A stretch of 64,000 bases of DNA from Actinernus sp. WN-2022 (Eukaryota; Cnidaria; Anthozoa; Actiniaria; Actinernidae), in the NCBI GenBank assembly GCA_030867875.1, contig JAOWCC010000241.1, positions 60,027-124,026 on the forward strand, written 5' to 3'. The notes beneath the pieces are model-generated. The model did not search any database. It was not told the DNA's origin and was given only the letters and a program-made list of their open reading frames with translations. The position numbers and the translations under genes are program-made. Shown here in pieces: positions 30,101 to 43,663 of this stretch; the first letter of the stretch is position 1, and every line of letters begins with the position of its first letter.

Positions 30101-32281
30101 ATGAATCAGGAATGATGAATGATGAATCAGGAATGATGAATCAGGAATCAGGAATGATGAATGATGAATCAGGAATGATGAATCAGGAATCAGGAATGAT
30201 GAATGATGAATCAGGAATCAGCAATGATGAATGATGAATCAGCAATCAGCAATGATGAATCAGGAATCAGGAATGATGAATCAGGAATAATGAATGATGG
30301 ATCAGGAATGATGAATCAGGAATGATGAATCAGGAATGATGAATCAGGAATCAGGAATGATGAATGATGAATCAGAAATCAGGAATGATGAATCAGGAAT
30401 GATGAATCAGGAATCAGGAATCAGGAATGATGAATCAGGAATGATGAATGATGAATCAGGAATGATGAATCAGGAATGATGAATCAGCAATGATGAATCA
30501 GGAATCAGGAATCAGGAATGATGAATCAGGAATGATGAATGATGAATCAGGAAAGATGAATCAGGAATGATGAATCAGCAATGATGAATGATGAATCAGG
30601 AATCAGCAATGATGAATCAGGAATCAGGAATGATGAATCAGGAATGATGAATCAGGAATGATGAATCAGGAATCAGGAATCAGGAATGATGATTCAGGAA
30701 TGATGAATGATGAATCAGGAATGATGAATGATGAATCAGGAATGATGAATCAGGAATCAGGAATGATGAATTTTGAATCAGGAATCAGCAATGATGAATC
30801 AGGAATCAGGAATGATGAATCAGGAATGATGAATCAGGAATGATGAATGATGAATCAGGAATGATGAATGATGAATCAGGAATGATGAATCAGGAATTAG
30901 GAATCAGGAGTGATTAATCAGGAATCAGGAATGATGAATCAAGAATCAGGAATGATGAATCAGGAATGAGGAATGATCAACCAGGAATCAGGAATGATGA
31001 ATCAGGAATGAGGAATGATGAATCAGGAATGATGAATGATGAATCAGGAATCAGGAATCAGGAATCAGGAATGATGAATCAGGAATGATGAATGATGAAT
31101 GATGAATCGGGAATGATGAATCAGGAATCAGGAATCAGGAATGATGAATCAGGAATCAGGAATGATGAATCAGGAATAAGGAATGATGAATCAGGAATGA
31201 TGAATGATGAGTCAGGAATCAGGAATGATGAATCAGGAATGATGAATGATGAATCAGGAATGATGAATGATGAATCAGGAATCAGCAATGATGAATCAGG
31301 AATGATGAATGATGAATCAGGAATCAGTAATGATGAATCAGGAATGATGAATGATGAATCAGGAATGATGAATGATGAATCAGGAATGATGAATCAGGAA
31401 TGAGGAATGATGAATGATGAATCAGGAATCAGCAATGATGAATCAGGAATCAGGAATGATGAATCAGGAATGATGAATGATGAATCAGGATTGATGAATC
31501 AGGAATGATGAATCAGGAATCAGGAATCAGGAGTGATTAATCAGGAATCAGGAATGATGAATCAGGAATCAGGAATGATGAATCAGGAATGAGGAATGAT
31601 CAATCAGGAATGAGGAATGATGAATCAGGAATGAGGAATGATGAATCAGGAATGAGGAATGATGAATCAGGAATGATGAATGATGAATCAGGAATCAGGA
31701 ATGATGAATCAGGAATCAGGAATGATGAATGATATATCAGGAATCAGGAATGATGAATCAGGAAAGAGGAATGACGAATCAGGAATCAGGAATGGTGAAT
31801 CATGAATCAGGAATCAGGAATAAGGAATGATGAATCAGGAATGATGAATGATGAGTCAGGAATCAGGAATGATGAATCAGGAATGATGAATCAGGAATCA
31901 GGAATCAGGAATCAGGAGTGATTAATCAGGAATCAGGAATGATGAATCAGGAATCAGGAATGATGAATCAGGAATGATGAATGATGAATCAGGAATGATG
32001 AATCAGGAATCAGGAATGATGAATTATGAATCAGGAATCAGCAATGATGAATCAGGAATCAGGAATGATGAATGATGAATCAGGAATGATGAATGATGAA
32101 TCAGGAATGATGAATCAGGAATTAGGAATCAGGAGTGATTAATCAGGAATCAGGAATGATGAATCAAGAATCAGGAATGATGAATCAGGAATGAGGAATG
32201 ATCAATCAGGAATGAGGAATGATCAATCAGGAATCAGGAATGATGAATCAGGAATGAGGAATGATGAATCAGGAATGATGA
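27123..32281. repeat. HOR copy 4 (5159 bp)
   Basis: This copy follows HOR copy 3 at 5173-bp offsets. The next anchor comes 14 bp early (32282) because two words, GAATCAG GAATGAT, are missing near 32070. Length 737 x 7. Confidence 0.9.
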
Positions 32282-35200
32282 ATGATGAATCAGGAATCAG
32301 GAATCAGGAATGATGAATCAGGAATGATGAATGATGAATCGGGAATGATGAATCAGGAATCAGGAATCAGGAATGATGAATCAGGAATCAGGAATGATGA
32401 ATCAGGAATGATGAATGATGAATCAGGAATCAGGAATGATGAATCAGGAATAAGGAATGATGAATCAGGAATGATGAATGATGAGTCAGGAATCAGGAAT
32501 GATGAATCAGGAATGATGAATGATGAATCAGGAATGATGAATGATGAATCAGGAATCAGCAATGATGAATCAGGAATGATGAATGATGAATCAGGAATCA
32601 GCAATGATGAATCAGGAATGATGAATGATGAATCAGGAATGATGAATGATGAATCAGGAATGATGAATCAGGAATCAGGAATGATGAATGATGAATCAGG
32701 ATTGATGAATCAGGAATGATGAATCAGGAATCAGGAATCAGGAGTGATTAATCAGGAATCAGGAATGATGAATCAAGAATCAGGAATGATGAATCAGGAA
32801 TGAGGAATGATCAATCAGGAATGAGGAATGATGAATCAGGAATGAGGAATGATGAATCAGGAATGAGGAATGATGAATCAGGAATGATGAATGATGAATC
32901 AGGAAAGAGGAATGACGAATCAGGAATCAGGAATTGTGAATCAGGAATCAGGAATCAGGAATGATGAATCAGGAATAAGGAATGATGAATCAGGAATGAT
33001 GAATGATGAGTCAGGAATCAGGAATGATGAATCAGGAATGATGAATGATGAATCAGGAATGATGAATGATGAATCAGGAATCAGGAATGATGAATGATGA
33101 ATCAGGAATCAGCAATGATGAATCAGGAATGATGAATGATGAATCAGGAATGATGAATCAGGAATCAGGAATGATGAATGATGAATCAGGAATCAGCAAT
33201 GATGAATCAGGAATCAGGAATGATGAATCAGGAATGATGAATCATGAATCAGGATTGATGAATCAGGAATGATGAATCAGGAATCAGGAATCAGGAGTGA
33301 TTAATCAGGAATCAGGAATGATGAATCAAGAATCAGGAATGATGAATCAGGAATGAGGAATGATCAATCAGGAATGAGGAATGATCAATCAGGAATCAGG
33401 AATGATGAATCAGGAATGAGGAATGATCAATCAGGAATGATGAATGATGAATCAGGAATCAGGAATGATGAATGAGGAATCAGGAATGATGAATCAGGAA
33501 TGATGAATGATGTATCAGGAATCAGGAATGATGAATCAGGAAAGAGGAATGACGAATCAGGAATCAGGAATGGTGAATCATGAATCAGGAATCAGGAATA
33601 ATGAAACAGGAATCAGGAATGATGAATCAGGAATGATGCATCAGGAATGATGAATCAGCAATCAGGAATGATGAATCAGGAATCAGCAATGATCAATCAG
33701 GAATGATGAATGATGAATCAGGAATGATGAATCAGGAATCAGGAATGATGAATGACGAATCAGGAATCAGCAATGATGAATCAGGAATCAGGAATGATGA
33801 ATCAGGAATGATGAATGATGAATCAGGAATGATGAATCAGGAATCAGGAATGATGAATGATGAATCAGGAATCAGCAATGATGAATCAGGAATCAGGAAT
33901 GATGAATCAGGAATTATGAATGATGAATCAGGATTGATGAATCAGGAATGATGAATCAGGAATCAGGAATCAGGAGTGATTAATCAGGAATCAGGAATGA
34001 TGAATCAAGAATCAGGAATGATGAATCAGGAATGAGGAATGATCAATCAGGAATGAGGAATGATCAATCAGGAATCAGGAATGATGAATCAGGAATGAGG
34101 AATGATCAATCAGGAATGATGAATGATCAATCAGGAATCAGGAATGATGAATCAGGAATCAGGAATGATGAACCAGGAATGATGAATGATGTATCAGGAA
34201 TCAGGAATGATGAATCAGGAAAGAGGAATGACGAATCAGGAATCAGGAATGGTGAATCATGAATCAGGAATCAGGAATAATGAAACAGGAATCAGGAATG
34301 ATGAATCAGGAATGATGCATCAGGAATGATGAATCAGCAATCAGGAATGATGAATCAGGAATCAGGAATGATGAATCATGAATCAGGATTGATGAATCAG
34401 GAATGATGAATCAGGAATCAGGAATCAGGAGTGATTAATCAGGAATCAGGAATGATGAATCAAGAATCAGGAATGATGAATCAGGAATGAGGAATGATCA
34501 ATCAGGAATGAGGAATGATCAATCAGGAATCAGGAATGATGAATCAGGAATGAGGAATGATCAATCAGGAATGATGAATGATGAATCAGGAATCAGGAAT
34601 GATGAATCAGGAATCAGGAATGATGAATCAGGAATGATGAATGATGTATCAGGAATCAGGAATGATGAATCAGGAAAGAGGAATGACGAATCAGGAATCA
34701 GGAATGGTGAATCATGAATCAGGAATCAGGAATAATGAAACAGGAATCAGGAATGATGAATCAGGAATGATGAATCAGGAATGATGAATGATGAATCGGG
34801 AATGATGAATCAGGAATCAGGAATCAGGAATGATGAATCAGGAATCAGGAATGATGAATCAGGAATAAGGAATGATGAATCAGGAATGATGAATGATGAG
34901 TCAGGAATCAGGAATGATGAATCAGGAATGATGAATGATGAATCAGGAATGATGAATGATGAATCAGGAATCAGCAATGATGAATCAGGAATGATGAATG
35001 ATGAATCAGGATTGATGAATCAGGAATGATGAATCAGGAATGATGATTCAGGAATTATGGATGATGAATCAGGAATGATGAATGATGAATCAGGAATGAT
35101 GAATCAGGAATCAGGAATGATGAATGATGAATCAGGAATGATGAATCAGGAATCAGGAATGATGAATGATGAATCAGGAATCAGCAATGATGAATGATGA

Positions 35201-37252
35201 ATCAGGAATCAGCAATGATGAATCAGGAATCAGGAATGATGAATCAGGAATAATGAATGATGGATCAGGAATGATGAATCAGGAATGATGAATCAGGAAT
35301 GATGAATCAGGAATGATGAATCAGGAATCAGGAATGATGAATGATGAATCAGAAATCAGGAATGATGAATCAGGAATGATGAATCAGGAATCAGGAATCA
35401 GGAATGATGAATCAGGAATGATGAATGATGAATCAGGAATGATGAATCAGGAATGATGAATCAGCAATGATGAATCAGGAATCAGGAATCAGGAATGATG
35501 AATCAGGAATGATGAATGATGAATCAGGAAAGATGAATCAGGAATGATGAATCAGCAATGATGAATGATGAATCAGGAATCAGCAATGATGAATCAGGAA
35601 TCAGGAATGATGAATCAGGAATGATGAATCAGGAATGATGAATCAGGAATCAGGAATCAGGAATGATGATTCAGGAATGATGAATGATGAATCAGGAATG
35701 ATGAATGATGAATCAGGAATGATGAATCAGGAATCAGGAATGATGAATTATGAATCAGGAATCAGCAATGATGAATCAGGAATCAGGAATGATGAATCAG
35801 GAATGATGAATCAGGAATGATGAATGATGAATCAGGAATGATGAATGATGAATCAGGAATGATGAATCAGGAATTAGGAATCAGGAGTGATTAATCAGGA
35901 ATCAGGAATGATGAATCAAGAATCAGGAATGATGAATCAGGAATGAGGAATGATCAACCAGGAATCAGGAATGATGAATCAGGAATGAGGAATGATGAAT
36001 CAGGAATGATGAATGATGAATCAGGAATCAGGAATCAGGAATCAGGAATGATGAATCAGGAATGATGAATGATGAATGATGAATCGGGAATGATGAATCA
36101 GGAATCAGGAATCAGGAATGATGAATCAGGAATCAGGAATGATGAATCAGGAATAAGGAATGATGAATCAGGAATGATGAATGATGAGTCAGGAATCAGG
36201 AATGATGAATCAGGAATGATGAATGATGAATCAGGAATGATGAATGATGAATCAGGAATCAGCAATGATGAATCAGGGAATGATGAATGATGAATCAGGA
36301 ATCAGCAATGATGAATCAGGAATGATGAATGATGAATCAGGAATGATGAATGATGAATCAGGAATGATGAATCAGGAATGAGGAATGATGAATGATGAAT
36401 CAGGAATCAGCAATGATGAATCAGGAATCAGGAATGATGAATCAGGAATGATGAATGATGAATCAGGATTGATGAATCAGGAATGATGAATCAGGAATCA
36501 GGAATCAGGAGTGATTAATCAGGAATCAGGAACGATGAATCAGGAATCAGGAATGATGAATCAGGAATGAGGAATGATCAATCAGGAATGAGGAATGATG
36601 AATCAGGAATGAGGAATGATGAATCAGGAATGAGGAATGATGAATCAGGAATGATGAATGATGAATCAGGAATCAGGAATGATGAATCAGGAATCAGGAA
36701 TGATGAATGATATATCAGGAATCAGGAATGATGAATCAGGAAAGAGGAATGACGAATCAGGAATCAGGAATGGTGAATCATGAATCAGGAATCAGGAATA
36801 AGGAATGATGAATCAGGAATGATGAATCAGGAATGATGAATGATGAATCAGGAATGATGAATGATGAATCAGGAATGATGAATCAGGAATCAGGAGTGAT
36901 TAATCAGGAATCAGGAATGATGAATCAGGAATCAGGAATGATGAATCAGGAATGATGAATGATGAATCAGGAATGATGAATCAGGAATCAGGAATGGTGA
37001 ATTATGAATCAGGAATCAGCAATGATGAATCAGGAATCAGGAATGATGAATCAGGAATGATGAATGATGAATCAGGAATGATGAATGATGAATCAGGAAT
37101 GATGAATCAGGAATTAGGAATCAGGAGTGATTAATCAGGAATCAGGAATGATGAATCAAGAATCAGGAATGATGAATCAGGAATGAGGAATGATCAATCA
37201 GGAATGAGGAATGATGAATCAGGAATGAGGAATGATGAATCAGGAATGATGA
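32282..37252. repeat. HOR copy 5 (4971 bp), with first phase break
   Basis: Relative to copy 4 this copy gains a 574-bp (82 x 7) segment around 33.27-33.95 kb and loses a 756-bp (108 x 7) segment after about 35.03 kb. The gained segment has counterparts near 12.4, 17.4, 38.3, 41.8 and 49.3 kb. The length is not a multiple of 7 because of a single extra G at 36277. Confidence 0.85.
36277..36277. other. Heptamer phase break: single extra G
   Basis: The sequence reads GAATCAGGGAATGAT where all sister copies read GAATCAGGAATGAT. Word starts move from phase 3 to phase 4 modulo 7. This is the first net register change since 5372. It may be a real indel or a homopolymer sequencing error. Confidence 0.85.
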
Positions 37253-40200
37253 ATGATGAATCAGGAATCAGGAATCAGGAATGATGAATCAGGAATGATG
37301 AATGATGAATCGGGAATGATGAATCAGGAATCAGGAATCAGGAATGATGAATCAGGAATCAGGAATGATGAATCAGGAATGATGAATGATGAATCAGGAA
37401 TCAGGAATGATGAATCAGGAATAAGGAATGATGAATCAGGAATGATGAATGATGAGTCAGGAATCAGGAATGATGAATCAGGAATGATGAATGATGAATC
37501 AGGAATGATGAATGATGAATCAGGAATCAGCAATGATGAATCAGGAATGATGAATGATGAATCAGGAATCAGCAATGATGAATCAGGAATGATGAATGAT
37601 GAATCAGGAATGATGAATGATGAATCAGGAATGATGAATCAGGAATCAGGAATGATGAATGATGAATCAGGATTGATGAATCAGGAATGATGAATCAGGA
37701 ATCAGGAATCAGGAGTGATTAATCAGGAATCAGGAATGATGAATCAAGAATCAGGAATGATGAATCAGGAATGAGGAATGATCAATCAGGAATGAGGAAT
37801 GATGAATCAGGAATGAGGAATGATGAATCAGGAATGAGGAATGATGAATCAGGAATGATGAATGATGAATCAGGAAAGAGGAATGACGAATCAGGAATCA
37901 GGAATTGTGAATCAGGAATCAGGAATCAGGAATGATGAATCAGGAATAAGGAATGATGAATCAGGAATGATGAATGATGAGTCAGGAATCAGGAATGATG
38001 AATCAGGAATGATGAATGATGAATCAGGAATGATGAATGATGAATCAGGAATCAGGAATGATGAATGATGAATCAGGAATCAGCAATGATGAATCAGGAA
38101 TGATGAATGATGAATCAGGAATGATGAATCAGGAATCAGGAATGATGAATGATGAATCAGGAATCAGCAATGATGAATCAGGAATCAGGAATGATGAATC
38201 AGGAATGATGAATCATGAATCAGGATTGATGAATCAGGAATGATGAATCAGGAATCAGGAATCAGGAGTGATTAATCAGGAATCAGGAATGATGAATCAA
38301 GAATCAGGAATGATGAATCAGGAATGAGGAATGATCAATCAGGAATGAGGAATGATCAATCAGGAATCAGGAATGATGAATCAGGAATGAGGAATGATCA
38401 ATCAGGAATGATGAATGATGAATCAGGAATCAGGAATGATGAATGAGGAATCAGGAATGATGAATCAGGAATGATGAATGATGTATCAGGAATCAGGAAT
38501 GATGAATCAGGAAAGAGGAATGACGAATCAGGAATCAGGAATGGTGAATCATGAATCAGGAATCAGGAATAATGAAACAGGAATCAGGAATGATGAATCA
38601 GGAATGATGCATCAGGAATGATGAATCAGCAATCAGGAATGATGAATCAGGAATCAGCAATGATCAATCAGGAATGATGAATGATGAATCAGGAATGATG
38701 AATCAGGAATCAGGAATGATGAATGACGAATCAGGAATCAGCAATGATGAATCAGGAATCAGGAATGATGAATCAGGAATGATGAATGATGAATCAGGAA
38801 TGATGAATCAGGAATCAGGAATGATGAATGATGAATCAGGAATCAGCAATGATGAATCAGGAATCAGGAATGATGAATCAGGAATTATGAATGATGAATC
38901 AGGATTGATGAATCAGGAATGATGAATCAGGAATCAGGAATCAGGAGTGATTAATCAGGAATCAGGAATGATGAATCAAGAATCAGGAATGATGAATCAG
39001 GAATGAGGAATGATCAATCAGGAATGAGGAATGATCAATCAGGAATCAGGAATGATGAATCAGGAATGAGGAATGATCAATCAGGAATGATGAATGATCA
39101 ATCAGGAATCAGGAATGATGAATCAGGAATCAGGAATGATGAACCAGGAATGATGAATGATGTATCAGGAATCAGGAATGATGAATCAGGAAAGAGGAAT
39201 GACGAATCAGGAATCAGGAATGGTGAATCATGAATCAGGAATCAGGAATAATGAAACAGGAATCAGGAATGATGAATCAGGAATGATGCATCAGGAATGA
39301 TGAATCAGCAATCAGGAATGATGAATCAGGAATCAGGAATGATGAATCATGAATCAGGATTGATGAATCAGGAATGATGAATCAGGAATCAGGAATCAGG
39401 AGTGATTAATCAGGAATCAGGAATGATGAATCAAGAATCAGGAATGATGAATCAGGAATGAGGAATGATCAATCAGGAATGAGGAATGATCAATCAGGAA
39501 TCAGGAATGATGAATCAGGAATGAGGAATGATCAATCAGGAATGATGAATGATGAATCAGGAATCAGGAATGATGAATCAGGAATCAGGAATGATGAATG
39601 ATGAATCGGGAATGATGAATCAGGAATCAGGAATCAGGAATGATGAATCAGGAATCAGGAATGATGAATCAGGAATAAGGAATGATGAATCAGGAATGAT
39701 GAATGATGAGTCAGGAATCAGGAATGATGAATCAGGAATGATGAATGATGAATCAGGAATGATGAATGATGAATCAGGAATCAGCAATGATGAATCAGGA
39801 ATGATGAATGATGAATCAGGAATCAGCAATGATGAATCAGGAATGATGAATGATGAATCAGGAATGATGAATGATGAATCAGGAATGATGAATCAGGAAT
39901 GAGGAATGATGAATGATGAATCAGGAATCAGCAATGATGAATCAGGAATCAGGAATGATGAATCAGGAATGATGAATGATGAATCAGGATTGATGAATCA
40001 GGAATGATGAATCAGGAATCAGGAATCAGGAGTGATTAATCAGGAATCAGGAATGATGAATCAGGAATCAGGAATGATGAATCAGGAATGAGGAATGATC
40101 AATCAGGAATGAGGAATGATGAATCAGGAATGAGGAATGATGAATCAGGAATGAGGAATGATGAATCAGGAATGATGAATGATGAATCAGGAATCAGGAA

Positions 40201-40794
40201 TGATGAATCAGGAATCAGGAATGATGAATGATATATCAGGAATCAGGAATGATGAATCAGGAAAGAGGAATGACGAATCAGGAATCAGGAATGGTGAATC
40301 ATGAATCAGGAATCAGGAATAAGGAATGATGAATCAGGAATGATGAATGATGAGTCAGGAATCAGGAATGATGAATCAGGAATGATGAATCAGGAATCAG
40401 GAATCAGGAATCAGGAGTGATTAATCAGGAATCAGGAATGATGAATCAGGAATCAGGAATGATGAATCAGGAATGATGAATGATGAATCAGGAATGATGA
40501 ATCAGGAATCAGGAATGATGAATTATGAATCAGGAATCAGCAATGATGAATCAGGAATCAGGAATGATGAATCAGGAATGATGAATGATGAATCAGGAAT
40601 GATGAATGATGAATCAGGAATGATGAATCAGGAATTAGGAATCAGGAGTGATTAATCAGGAATCAGGAATGATGAATCAAGAATCAGGAATGATGAATCA
40701 GGAATGAGGAATGATCAATCAGGAATGAGGAATGATCAATCAGGAATCAGGAATGATGAATCAGGAATGAGGAATGATGAATCAGGAATGATGA
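37253..40794. repeat. HOR copy 6, short form (3542 bp)
   Basis: Anchor to anchor 37253 to 40795; length 506 x 7. Internal landmarks 37862, 38037, 38674 and 39003 recur exactly 3528 bp (504 x 7) later in the next copy. Confidence 0.85.
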
Positions 40795-40981
40795 ATGATG
40801 AATCAGGAATCAGGAATCAGGAATGATGAATCAGGAATGATGAATGATGAATCGGGAATGATGAATCAGGAATCAGGAATCAGGAATGATGAATCAGGAA
40901 TCAGGAATGATGAATCAGGAATGATGAATGATGAATCAGGAATCAGGAATGATGAATCAGGAATAAGGAATGATGAATCAG

Positions 40982-41016
40982 GATGATGAATGATGAGTCG
41001 AAGGAATGATGATCAG
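40982..41016. other. Cluster of three compensating indels in the heptamer array
   Basis: Compared with sister copies, GAATGAT is shortened to GATGAT, GAGTCAG reads GAGTCGAAG, and GAATCAG is shortened to GATCAG. The changes of -1, +2 and -1 cancel, and the register is phase 4 on both sides. Three indels in 35 bp that sum to zero suggest a consensus or base-calling error. Confidence 0.75.
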
Positions 41017-43648
41017 GAATCAGGAATGATGAATCAGGAATGATGAATGATGAATCAGGAATGATGAATGATGAATCAGGAATCAGCAATGATGAATCAG
41101 GAATGATGAATGATGAATCAGGAATCAGCAATGATGAATCAGGAATGATGAATGATGAATCAGGAATGATGAATCAGGAATCAGGAATGATGAATGATGA
41201 ATCAGGATTGATGAATCAGGAATGATGAATCAGGAATCAGGAGTGATTAATCAGGAATCAGGAATGATGAATCAAGAATCAGGAATGATGAATCAGGAAT
41301 GAGGAATGATCAATCAGGAATGAGGAATGATGAATCAGGAATGAGGAATGATGAATCAGGAATGAGGAATGATGAATCAGGAATGATGAATGATGAATCA
41401 GGAAAGAGGAATGACGAATCAGGAATCAGGAATTGTGAATCAGGAATCAGGAATCAGGAATGATGAATCAGGAATAAGGAATGATGAATCAGGAATGATG
41501 AATGATGAGTCAGGAATCAGGAATGATGAATCAGGAATGATGAATGATGAATCAGGAATGATGAATGATGAATCAGGAATCAGGAATGATGAATGATGAA
41601 TCAGGAATCAGCAATGATGAATCAGGAATGATGAATGATGAATCAGGAATGATGAATCAGGAATCAGGAATGATGAATGATGAATCAGGAATCAGCAATG
41701 ATGAATCAGGAATCAGGAATGATGAATCAGGAATGATGAATCATGAATCAGGATTGATGAATCAGGAATGATGAATCAGGAATCAGGAATCAGGAGTGAT
41801 TAATCAGGAATCAGGAATGATGAATCAAGAATCAGGAATGATGAATCAGGAATGAGGAATGATCAATCAGGAATGAGGAATGATCAATCAGGAATCAGGA
41901 ATGATGAATCAGGAATGAGGAATGATCAATCAGGAATGATGAATGATGAATCAGGAATCAGGAATGATGAATGAGGAATCAGGAATGATGAATCAGGAAT
42001 GATGAATGATGTATCAGGAATCAGGAATGATGAATCAGGAAAGAGGAATGACGAATCAGGAATCAGGAATGGTGAATCATGAATCAGGAATCAGGAATAA
42101 TGAAACAGGAATCAGGAATGATGAATCAGGAATGATGCATCAGGAATGATGAATCAGCAATCAGGAATGATGAATCAGGAATCAGCAATGATCAATCAGG
42201 AATGATGAATGATGAATCAGGAATGATGAATCAGGAATCAGGAATGATGAATGACGAATCAGGAATCAGCAATGATGAATCAGGAATCAGGAATGATGAA
42301 TCAGGAATGATGAATGATGAATCAGGAATGATGAATCAGGAATCAGGAATGATGAATGATGAATCAGGAATCAGCAATGATGAATCAGGAATCAGGAATG
42401 ATGAATCAGGAATTATGAATGATGAATCAGGATTGATGAATCAGGAATGATGAATCAGGAATCAGGAATCAGGAGTGATTAATCAGGAATCAGGAATGAT
42501 GAATCAAGAATCAGGAATGATGAATCAGGAATGAGGAATGATCAATCAGGAATGAGGAATGATCAATCAGGAATCAGGAATGATGAATCAGGAATGAGGA
42601 ATGATCAATCAGGAATGATGAATGATCAATCAGGAATCAGGAATGATGAATCAGGAATCAGGAATGATGAACCAGGAATGATGAATGATGTATCAGGAAT
42701 CAGGAATGATGAATCAGGAAAGAGGAATGACGAATCAGGAATCAGGAATGGTGAATCATGAATCAGGAATCAGGAATAATGAAACAGGAATCAGGAATGA
42801 TGAATCAGGAATGATGCATCAGGAATGATGAATCAGCAATCAGGAATGATGAATCAGGAATCAGGAATGATGAATCATGAATCAGGATTGATGAATCAGG
42901 AATGATGAATCAGGAATCAGGAATCAGGAGTGATTAATCAGGAATCAGGAATGATGAATCAAGAATCAGGAATGATGAATCAGGAATGAGGAATGATCAA
43001 TCAGGAATGAGGAATGATCAATCAGGAATCAGGAATGATGAATCAGGAATGAGGAATGATCAATCAGGAATGATGAATGATGAATCAGGAATCAGGAATG
43101 ATGAATCAGGAATCAGGAATGATGAATCAGGAATGATGAATGATGTATCAAGAATCAGGAATGATGAATCAGGAAAGAGGAATGACGAATCAGGAATCAG
43201 GAATGGTGAATCATGAATCAGGAATCAGGAATAATGAAACAGGAATCAGGAATGATGAATCAGGAATGATGAATCAGGAATGATGAATGATGAATCGGGA
43301 ATGATGAATCAGGAATCAGGAATCAGGAATGATGAATCAGGAATGATGAATGATGAATCAGGAATGATGAATGATGAATCAGGAATGATGAATCAGGAAT
43401 CAGGAATGATGAATGATGAATCAGGAATCAGCAATGATGAATCAGGAATCAGGAATGATGAATCAGGAATGATGAATGATGAATCAGGATTGATGAATCA
43501 GGAATGATGAATCAGGAATCAGGAGTGATTAATCAGGAATCAGGAATGATGAATCAAGAATCAGGAATGATGAATCAGGAATGAGGAATGATCAATCAGG
43601 AATGAGGAATGATCAATCAGGAATCAGGAATGATGAATCAGGAATGAG

Positions 43649-43663
43649 AGAGGAATTGAGAAT
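43649..43663. other. Heptamer phase break: irregular 15-bp segment
   Basis: Fifteen bases (AGAGGAATTGAGAAT) replace a single GAATGAT word between GAATGAG and CAATCAG, a net +8, moving the register from phase 4 to phase 5. Confidence 0.8.
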
